Positions 1 through 4,492 of a stretch of DNA of 5,275 nt are shown in pieces; within the stretch, counting starts at the first letter, position 1; the number at the start of each line of letters is the position of its first letter. The translations under genes and the position numbers were made by a program. The notes below the pieces were generated by a model. The model searched no databases, had not been told where the DNA came from, and saw nothing but the letters and a program-made list of their open reading frames with translations. This DNA is from Porticoccaceae bacterium (lineage in GTDB: Bacteria; Pseudomonadota; Gammaproteobacteria; Pseudomonadales; Porticoccaceae), in NCBI GenBank assembly GCA_028822945.1, contig JAPKCN010000139.1, positions 1 through 5,275 on the forward strand, written 5' to 3'.

Positions 1-18
1 TTTGATTGCACTGCCAAC

Positions 19-33
19 TAATGTTAAGCATTA
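19..33. promoter_or_regulatory. Palindrome in front of the MarR gene, possible operator over a weak promoter
   Basis: The sequence reads TAATG, five spacer bases (TTAAG), then CATTA: a perfect 5-bp inverted repeat spanning 15 bp and ending 7 bases before the MarR-family start codon. MarR proteins are dimers that usually bind AT-rich palindromes of about this size and often repress their own gene. A weak sigma70-like pair, TTGCAC at 6-11 and CATTAT at 29-34 with a 17-base spacer, would overlap the palindrome and place the transcription start at or next to the ATG. Palindrome: seen directly. Operator and promoter roles: inference. Confidence 0.35.
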
Positions 34-40
34 TTGATCT

Positions 41-517
41 ATGAAAGAAAAGCATCATTCAGGCGCGCCGGTTCTTCAACTCGAGCGCTATCTTCCTTAC
101 CGATTGTCGATTTTATCGAATCGAATCAGCAATCTGATCTCGTCGACTTATAGTAGTAAATTTGCTCTGAGCATTAGCGAATGGCGCATTATGGCGGTAT
201 TGGGAGAGGCTCCGGGGGCGTCCGCCGACGACGTATCGATCCAGACACAGATCGAGAAATCGATCCTCAGCCGCGCCATTAGTAAATTACTGCAGCGACA
301 TTTATTGCACCGCGAATTTGACCCCGCCGATCGCCGTCGATCAATGCTAAAACTTACCGCTACCGGTCTTTCGGTTTATCGCGAAATGGTGCCGGTGTCC
401 TATGATTATGAACAGGCGTTGTTAACCTGCTTTAACGATGCCGAAAGGGAGCAGTTTAGTGAGTTGATCGATCGTCTATACGAGCATACCCAGACGCTCC
501 CAGATACAACGATTTGA
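41..517 (+). CDS. MarR-family winged helix-turn-helix transcriptional regulator
   Basis: A 158-residue protein of normal MarR size, expected to act as a homodimeric cytoplasmic DNA-binding repressor whose ligand cannot be told from sequence. The N-terminal helix (about 14-45, with LERYLPYRLSILSNRIS) is the usual dimerisation segment. It is followed by the LSISEWRIMAVL entry to the winged helix, a recognition helix around 72-90 (EKSILSRAISKLLQRHLL), and the wing at 94-106 with the hallmark DPADRRR followed by LKLT. The C-terminal helices complete the dimer interface. An in-frame TGA lies two codons before the ATG, so no start further upstream is possible. No clear Shine-Dalgarno precedes it, which could mean a very short or absent leader. 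The gene converges with the cupin gene. Its targets may be its own promoter, the cupin gene, or a gene left of the window. Confidence 0.9.
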   Translation: MKEKHHSGAPVLQLERYLPYRLSILSNRISNLISSTYSSKFALSISEWRIMAVLGEAPGASADDVSIQTQIEKSILSRAISKLLQRHLLHREFDPADRRRSMLKLTATGLSVYREMVPVSYDYEQALLTCFNDAEREQFSELIDRLYEHTQTLPDTTI

Positions 518-621
518 CGTTCGCAAGACCAACCTAGGCATTGGTTTACCGATTAGCGCAGATGAGCGTTGGGTGCCACCAATGCACACTGTCCAGTGTG
601 GTGTAACTAAACGTCGCCGGG
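518..621. other. Convergent intergenic region with inverted repeats, no clear terminator
   Basis: These 104 bases separate the stop codons of the MarR gene (+) and the cupin gene (-). They hold an 8-bp inverted repeat with a long 32-base loop (GCATTGGT at 538-545 with ACCAATGC at 578-585), immediately followed by a hairpin of 6 bp with a 4-base loop (CACACT at 585-590, AGTGTG at 595-600). A further 5-bp pair, CGCCG at 615-619 and CGGCG at 627-631, spans the cupin stop codon. None is followed by a T-run on either strand, so a rho-independent terminator is not supported, although a bidirectional transcript end is plausible here. Confidence 0.35.
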
Positions 622-1092
622 TTAGTCGGCGCTGACATCCAGAGTGATTTCACCCTCGCCCAATTGCATGAAATCTCGTGCATTGACAACATAGTCGATC
701 GAGCCGTCCTCTTTGTAATAGGTAACGGCACCCTGACCAATAAATAGATATTCGGTCTCTACTTCACATCGCGCATGAAAATGCTCGGCGAATATGGGTT
801 CAAAGCCATAGGTTCCAGCTGGCGCGCGGCCGGGATCATAGATCAGTTCGCCCTTTGTAACGAAGAACTGACCGGTGCCCTCGTGGCGATGCGCCTGAAA
901 CCCAGCACCCGGCTGCATATTGACAAAGAGCACCCACTCTCCTGTCTTATCGCAGGTTCTCAAGACCTGAAACTTACTCCCGCCGCCGCCATCTACCCAC
1001 TCTGTGCGGTGGGTGTCGACTAAAATATCCCCTGCGGGCGATTCAGATCTGCCTGATTTAGTTACAACAGCGGTGTGGAGTCTTTTTTTCAT
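622..1092 (-). CDS. Small cupin-fold protein, 2,4'-dihydroxyacetophenone dioxygenase / ChrR-like family
   Basis: A 156-residue single-domain cupin. The opening pattern (ILVDTHRTEWVDGGGGSKFQVLRTC, then KTGEWVLFVNMQPGAGF, residues 23-65) resembles the cupin family that includes 2,4'-dihydroxyacetophenone dioxygenase and the ChrR cupin domain. Cupin motif 1 is at 62-83: glycine, five residues, His68-x-His70, then Gln75 where a Glu or His ligand normally sits. Motif 2 is at 93-104, with Pro99 and His104. Three histidines that could bind Fe or another divalent metal are thus present, with Gln as a possible fourth ligand. The start is set at the ATG at 1092: a weak Shine-Dalgarno (GAGAAAG, 5-base spacing) precedes it and the cupin similarity begins just after. 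An open frame continues upstream to 1248, but that extra 52-residue stretch does not look like this family. Dioxygenase activity and substrate are unproven; a storage, sensor or isomerase role is possible. Confidence 0.8.
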   Translation of the reverse strand: MKKRLHTAVVTKSGRSESPAGDILVDTHRTEWVDGGGGSKFQVLRTCDKTGEWVLFVNMQPGAGFQAHRHEGTGQFFVTKGELIYDPGRAPAGTYGFEPIFAEHFHARCEVETEYLFIGQGAVTYYKEDGSIDYVVNARDFMQLGEGEITLDVSAD

Positions 1093-1120
1093 AGTGGCTT
1101 TCTCAATGTGATTAATGCCC

Positions 1121-1126
1121 AATATA
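1121..1126 (-). promoter_or_regulatory. Weak -10 box candidate for the cupin gene
   Basis: On the minus strand this reads TATATT (5 of 6 matches to the sigma70 consensus), 28 bases before the cupin ATG, giving a short leader that would include the GAGAAAG ribosome binding site. The -35 position 17 bases upstream reads CTGCCT, a poor match, so an activator or a different promoter may be involved. A perfect TATAAT on the minus strand at 1359-1364 is an alternative, with a much longer leader. Confidence 0.25.
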
Positions 1127-1344
1127 GGCGCTGTTCGGATCGCAGGCAGATACTCAAACAGACGCGTTGCCCCAGTGTACGATGGTTGGGTGAAATATAA
1201 AAATCTCACGCCAACATAGATCTGCCGCCGCGTTAGTGCGCGGGTCACAGGGATAGACTACTGTTATTCTCGCGCCTCGAAAAGGTCGATGGGTGACGCT
1301 GGTCTAATACGGGAGTTTTTCGCGATTGCGACGGGCTAAATGTA

Positions 1345-1383
1345 TGGCCGATAAACGAATTATAGAACTATCGACCACGGCCA
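1345..1383. repeat. Inverted repeat enclosing a minus-strand TATAAT box
   Basis: TGGCC-GATA at 1345-1353 pairs with TATC (1369-1372) and GGCCA (1379-1383), with six unpaired bases (1373-1378) on the right arm and a 15-base loop: nine base pairs in total. The loop contains ATTATA at 1359-1364, a perfect TATAAT on the minus strand. A weak -35 (TTGTGG, 1386-1381, 16-base spacer) lies in the right arm. If that promoter is used toward the cupin gene, the repeat would be a natural operator over it. The pairing is seen directly; the function is inferred. Confidence 0.35.
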
Positions 1384-1390
1384 CAATTGT

Positions 1391-1418
1391 AATCCCAAAG
1401 CATAGTATACTTTGGATT
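1391..1418. promoter_or_regulatory. Near-perfect palindrome, candidate operator or promoter of the AGCS gene
   Basis: Centred on G1405, the bases 1395-1415 read CCAAAG-c-ATA, G, TAT-a-CTTTGG: a 21-bp palindrome with one mismatched pair. If C1396 is bulged, the arms extend by AATCC (1391-1395) against GGATT (1414-1418). Such a compact symmetric dyad is typical of a binding site for a dimeric regulator. The right half also contains TATACT (1406-1411), a 5-of-6 match to a -10 box oriented toward the transporter gene, but no good -35 stands at the proper distance, as expected for an activated promoter. The binding protein is unknown; the MarR protein is one candidate, although the arms do not match the palindrome at 19-33. 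Confidence 0.45.
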
Positions 1419-1430
1419 GGTATCATAAAT

Positions 1431-1475
1431 CATCGAATCGTACGACAGCGCGCCTCCTGTCCGATTGTGTCGATG
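1431..1475 (+). promoter_or_regulatory. Predicted 15-bp bulged hairpin in the AGCS mRNA leader
   Basis: Three successive complementary blocks nest within 45 bases: CATCGA (1431-1436) with TCGATG (1470-1475), ATCG (1437-1440) with CGAT (1462-1465), and GACAG (1444-1448) with CTGTC (1457-1461). They close an 8-base loop. The bulges are TAC on the left (1441-1443) and TGTG on the right (1466-1469). The structure ends 29 bases before the GGAG ribosome binding site, and no T-run follows it, so it is not an intrinsic terminator. It could stabilise the leader, control translation, or simply be a DNA-level dyad. It matches no RNA family I can name. Confidence 0.4.
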
Positions 1476-1504
1476 CAGCGCTTAATGTAAGTTGAAAAAC
1501 AGTC

Positions 1505-1508
1505 GGAG
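1505..1508 (+). promoter_or_regulatory. Ribosome binding site that decides the AGCS start
   Basis: GGAG stands 7 bases before the TTG at 1516, an ideal spacing. The TTG at 1492, in the same frame, has no comparable site upstream. This supports TTG 1516 as the true start. Confidence 0.65.
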
Positions 1509-1515
1509 ATTATAT

Positions 1516-3003
1516 TTGGAAGCGTTACTGGGTCAGCTTAACGATATTATCTGGAGCTCGGCATTGATTTACCTGTGCCTGGGAAGCGGTTTGTACTTTT
1601 CCATCCGCACTCGCTTTTTACAGGTGCGCCACTTCCGCCACATGCTGCAGATAATGTTCGAAGGGCGCAGTTCGGCCTCGGGCGTGTCGTCATTTCAAGC
1701 GTTGGCGATGTCGCTGTCCGGTCGCGTCGGTACAGGAAATATTGCCGGCGTCGCCACGGCGATCGCGATGGGTGGCCCGGGCGCTGTATTTTGGATGTGG
1801 ATGGTGGCTTTTTTGGGCGCCTCAACTGCCTATATAGAGGCGACACTGGCACAAATTTACAAAGAAAAAGACAGCAATGGCGAGTACCGTGGTGGTCCGG
1901 CTTACTATATAGAAAAGGCTATGGGACAGCAGTGGTACGCTTGGCTATTTGCCGTTGCGACGATCATTGCCATGGGTTTTTGTCTGCCTGGCATTCAGGC
2001 AAATGCGATCGTCGAGGCGATGGGCAACGCTTGGCAGTTGCCGGCCGTTTACACCTCAGTGTTTATTGCCGTAGGTATTGGCGCAATTATTTTTGGTGGA
2101 GTCAAACGGATCGCACGCTTTGCCCAGATAGTCGTACCGGTGATGGCGGCGGGTTATATTGCCATTGCCTTTGTGGTGATGGGCGCTCATATCGAGCAGT
2201 TTCCGGCGGTGGTCAAGCTAATCGTTAACAGTGCCTTCGGTATCGATGCCGGTTTTGGCGCGATCATCGGCCTTGCCGTGCAATGGGGTGTTAAACGCGG
2301 TGTTTACTCGAACGAGGCGGGGCAGGGTAGTTCTCCGCATGCGTCTGCCGCGGCCGAAGTCTCGCATCCGGCTAGGCAGGGACTGGTGCAGGCCTTCTCG
2401 GTGTATGTCGATACCTTGCTCATATGCACTGCGACGGCCTTTATGATTTTGATGACCGGTTTGTACAACGTCAATGGTGCTGATGGCGTAATGCTCTATG
2501 AGGGGTTGTTGGGCTTTGAAGCGGGACCGGCTTATGTGCAGAGCGCCTTCGATACTGTGCTACCAGGGTTTGGCAGCGGCATACTGGCGATCGCACTGCT
2601 ATGTTTTGCGTTCACCACTATTGTTGCCTATTATTATATTGCCGAAACTAATGTCGTATATATCAACCGCAAGGTTCACCGCCCTTGGTTGGTGGTGGGT
2701 TTAAAGGCATTGGTACTGACCTCGGTCATGTACGGCGGTTTGAACAGTGCCGATGTCGCTTGGGCCCTGGGTGATTTGGGTGTAGGGATGATGGCCTGGC
2801 TGAACATAATCGCAATTTTGATTCTGCAGAAGCCAGCGCTTATAGCTTTACATGATTACGAGGTACAACTCAAGGCAGCTAAGCTAGACGGCAAGGTGTC
2901 GGTTGATCCAACCTTTGATCCTGCTAAACTCGGTATTCAACGCGCTGATTTTTGGCTAGACAAAAATCCGCAAGCCGCAGTGGCGACACCGGATGAGTCA
3001 TAA
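1516..3003 (+). CDS. AGCS-family sodium:alanine/glycine symporter
   Basis: A 495-residue inner-membrane transporter of full family length, with about ten or eleven hydrophobic segments, expected to import alanine or glycine driven by sodium. The family hallmarks are clear: GRVGTGNIAGVATAIAMGG at 69-87, running into GPGAVFWMWMVAFLG at 87-101, the NGEYRGGPAYYIEKAMG stretch at 121-137, and GVYSNEAGQGSSPHASAAAE at 262-281. The start is TTG 1516, giving MEALLGQLNDIIW; families of this type begin with a short stretch before the conserved IxW, and a GGAG site precedes it. A start at TTG 1492 would add eight residues without a good ribosome binding site. The C-terminal tail (about 445-495) is polar and cytoplasmic. 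The gene is divergent from the cupin gene and converges with the aminotransferase gene. Which small amino acid is preferred cannot be read from the sequence. Confidence 0.95.
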   Translation: MEALLGQLNDIIWSSALIYLCLGSGLYFSIRTRFLQVRHFRHMLQIMFEGRSSASGVSSFQALAMSLSGRVGTGNIAGVATAIAMGGPGAVFWMWMVAFLGASTAYIEATLAQIYKEKDSNGEYRGGPAYYIEKAMGQQWYAWLFAVATIIAMGFCLPGIQANAIVEAMGNAWQLPAVYTSVFIAVGIGAIIFGGVKRIARFAQIVVPVMAAGYIAIAFVVMGAHIEQFPAVVKLIVNSAFGIDAGFGAIIGLAVQWGVKRGVYSNEAGQGSSPHASAAAEVSHPARQGLVQAFSVYVDTLLICTATAFMILMTGLYNVNGADGVMLYEGLLGFEAGPAYVQSAFDTVLPGFGSGILAIALLCFAFTTIVAYYYIAETNVVYINRKVHRPWLVVGLKALVLTSVMYGGLNSADVAWALGDLGVGMMAWLNIIAILILQKPALIALHDYEVQLKAAKLDGKVSVDPTFDPAKLGIQRADFWLDKNPQAAVATPDES

Positions 3004-3069
3004 CTGGTTGCTGAAGACGTGCGGCAACGCTGCCACAGTGATCCTCTAATCGCCGCTGTGTAGGATTGC
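3004..3069. other. Short convergent gap, no clear terminator
   Basis: Sixty-six bases separate the transporter stop codon from the aminotransferase stop codon. Short dyads are present (GGCA-ACGC-TGCC at 3023-3034, and ATCCT 3041-3045 with AGGAT 3062-3066), but none has a T-run on either strand. Converging transcripts could still end here by another mechanism. Confidence 0.3.
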
Positions 3070-4194
3070 CTATAAAGCGCGGGAATCCAAGAACTCGCGC
3101 ATTTTTGCCAGCGCCTCGGGCATATTTTTGCGCCCGAAGCCGATGCGAAAATAATTGCCAGTATAGTCATATACGCTGTTTGGTAGTACCACTATACCCT
3201 TGTCTTGCAACAGCCCCTCGGCAAAGTCATAGGCCGATTCCGAGCTGTTTAATTTTACAAAGCCAGTGCAACCACCCCTGGGTCGAACCCATTCGAGTAA
3301 ATCTCGATAGTCATTGAAAAAATTGTCTAGCAAGACAATGTTATCGCCCATGATTGCCAGGTTGCGGTCGAGAATCTGGCGTTTATTGCGCAGCGCAATC
3401 AGCGACAGAATCTCCGATGGCGCGCTATTGCAAATCGACAGGTAGTGTTTAACGTTACTCATTGCGAGCAGCATGTCGCGATTCTGACAGGCGATCCAAC
3501 CGACGCGCAATCCGGGTAGGCCAAATGCTTTGGACATTACACCGAGGCTGAGGCCCTTTTCGTATAGGCTGGCGATGCTTGGAAGATGGTCCTTTTCATC
3601 GATTTCTAGATATCTGTAGACCTCGTCGGAAAATAGCCAAAGATTGTGCTTGCGGGCTATTTCGACCAGTTGCGCTTGCTGTTCGTGACTGAGCATGGCG
3701 CCGGTCGGATTGTGGGGATAATTAATTAGTAATAATTTGCTATTCGGTTGGATCGCCGCTGCGACTTGATCGAGGTCTAACTGCCACTGTTGTTCATGGC
3801 CGAGCTCGATCTTGGTGACATCACACAGCGATGTCGGTATAGATTCTAGCGACTGATAGCAGGGTGTAACGACAATTGCATGATCGCGTGCATCGAGCAA
3901 TGCGTGACACGCGCAATAGATACCCTCCTCGGCACCGGCAAACGACAATATATCATGGGCGCCGAATTTTTCGCCATATAACTCGGCTATCTGATCCAGC
4001 AGCAAGGGCATACCATAGGGTTCGGTGTAGCTGAGCGCCAGCCGATTCCATAGGTCTCGACACTGGTCGTCGGCCATATCTATAATTTGTTGCATGGTAT
4101 GGGTCTCAAGATCCGATGCACACAGCATATAGGGTGCTCTAAATTCCCTTATAGATAAGTAATCTTCAAGTTTAAACAGTGCTAACTTTGACAT
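3070..4194 (-). CDS. Class I/II PLP-dependent aminotransferase, substrate unassigned
   Basis: A 374-residue fold-type I pyridoxal-phosphate enzyme, probably cytoplasmic. The core motifs are in order: FAGAEEGIY (85-93), the cofactor-contacting stretch before the large domain; NYPHNPTGA (158-166) with Asn162; SDEVYRYL (189-196) with Asp190, which pairs with the pyridine nitrogen, and Tyr193; SKAFGLPGLRVGW (221-233) with Lys222, the Schiff-base lysine, and Arg230, which contacts the phosphate; and NYFRIGFGR (347-355) with Arg350, the usual carboxylate-binding arginine. All catalytic positions are present, so it should be active. The start is ATG 4194, behind GAGG with 5-base spacing; an in-frame TTG at 4233 overlaps the -10 box and is unlikely. 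The N-terminal segment (FKLEDYLSIREFRAPYMLCASD, in part) marks a subfamily whose members are mostly annotated only as aminotransferases. Donor and acceptor cannot be named. Confidence 0.9.
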   Translation of the reverse strand: MSKLALFKLEDYLSIREFRAPYMLCASDLETHTMQQIIDMADDQCRDLWNRLALSYTEPYGMPLLLDQIAELYGEKFGAHDILSFAGAEEGIYCACHALLDARDHAIVVTPCYQSLESIPTSLCDVTKIELGHEQQWQLDLDQVAAAIQPNSKLLLINYPHNPTGAMLSHEQQAQLVEIARKHNLWLFSDEVYRYLEIDEKDHLPSIASLYEKGLSLGVMSKAFGLPGLRVGWIACQNRDMLLAMSNVKHYLSICNSAPSEILSLIALRNKRQILDRNLAIMGDNIVLLDNFFNDYRDLLEWVRPRGGCTGFVKLNSSESAYDFAEGLLQDKGIVVLPNSVYDYTGNYFRIGFGRKNMPEALAKMREFLDSRAL

Positions 4195-4199
4195 GCCAC

Positions 4200-4203
4200 C
4201 CTC
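4200..4203 (-). promoter_or_regulatory. Ribosome binding site that decides the aminotransferase start
   Basis: On the minus strand GAGG stands 5 bases before ATG 4194. It supports this start over the in-frame TTG 39 bases upstream. Confidence 0.6.
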
Positions 4204-4229
4204 GATGCAAGTTTTTTGACTCCCCGTCT

Positions 4230-4260
4230 GCAATTATATTAGGGACGCAAGCAAAATTGC
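4230..4260 (-). promoter_or_regulatory. Aminotransferase promoter with overlapping inverted repeat
   Basis: On the minus strand a perfect TATAAT (4238-4233) lies 38 bases before the ATG, predicting a leader of about 32 bases. The -35 side is poor: CTGGCA, a 4-of-6 match, lies at a long 19-base spacing. Flanking the -10 region is a perfect 6-bp inverted repeat, GCAATT at 4230-4235 and AATTGC at 4255-4260, separated by 19 bases. This suggests a regulator site over the promoter. The boxes are seen directly; use and regulation are inferred. Confidence 0.45.
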
Positions 4261-4492
4261 CAGAGAGAAGTGCAAACGAGCCGTCTACGAAGCAAAAAAA
4301 GGATTTTAAGAGACCCATGCTGCGGGTAAATGTAGCTCTGCCCATCAAACAATTTAGCTGCGCAAATGCAGTGCTTTTTGGTGCTCGGTAAACATATCTC
4401 ATCGCTTGGGGTTGCACTACTATGGTGACATGTATTTGCGGCATTCCCTGATTGGCCGAGGTTAAAATAGACAGGCAAACGTTAATGAGTCT

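Larger units (their letters stand above)
1093..1515. other. Gene-free divergent control region between cupin and AGCS transporter genes
   Basis: About 420 bases separate the two divergent genes and I see no credible gene in them. The cupin-proximal half (1093-1340) shows little beyond a weak -10 box and a short 5-bp hairpin (CCGCG 1228-1232, CGCGG 1239-1243). The transporter-proximal half contains three consecutive inverted repeats, listed separately. I looked for the conserved cores of the glycine riboswitch, known upstream of some AGCS transporter genes, and did not find them. The region is long for two simple promoters, so it probably carries regulator sites, a structured leader, or both. 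Confidence 0.6.
4195..4492. other. Gene-free spacer carrying the aminotransferase promoter
   Basis: About 300 bases lie between the proline iminopeptidase stop codon and the aminotransferase start, so the two minus-strand genes are probably not a tight operon. Near the aminotransferase it holds a promoter and ribosome binding site, listed separately. A run of seven A at 4294-4300 (T on the minus strand) follows only a very weak four-pair stem, so a terminator for the peptidase gene is not convincing. Short open frames here have no recognisable protein character. Confidence 0.5.

Noticed and set aside
546..740. Open frame of 64 codons on the minus strand across the cupin 3' end
   Set aside because: It overlaps the well supported cupin gene in another frame and has no recognisable domain.
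1093..1248. Upstream extension of the cupin frame by 52 codons
   Set aside because: The extra residues lack family character, and a ribosome binding site sits before the ATG at 1092.
1316..1330. TTTTT next to a TCGC-GATT-GCGA hairpin
   Set aside because: The T-run precedes the hairpin on the plus strand and becomes A on the minus strand, so it is not a terminator for either direction.
1093..1515. Glycine riboswitch upstream of the AGCS gene
   Set aside because: I looked for the conserved glycine aptamer cores, expected from known examples, and found none.
1575..2228. Long plus-strand open frame of 217 codons inside the AGCS gene
   Set aside because: It is rich in Arg, Cys and Trp, has no domain character, and is a frame shadow of the transporter.
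1759..2594. Two GCGATCGC octamers (1759-1766 and 2587-2594), like the cyanobacterial HIP1 repeat
   Set aside because: Both fall in codons for Ala-Ile-Ala in the transporter, only two occur, and the proteins do not look cyanobacterial.
4294..4316. Rho-independent terminator for the peptidase gene (T7 on the minus strand)
   Set aside because: The stem before the T-run has only about four pairs including a wobble, and it lies nearly 180 bases past the stop codon.
4172..4478. Several open frames of 70-90 codons around the aminotransferase promoter, on both strands
   Set aside because: They overlap one another, the promoter or real genes, and none resembles a protein family.
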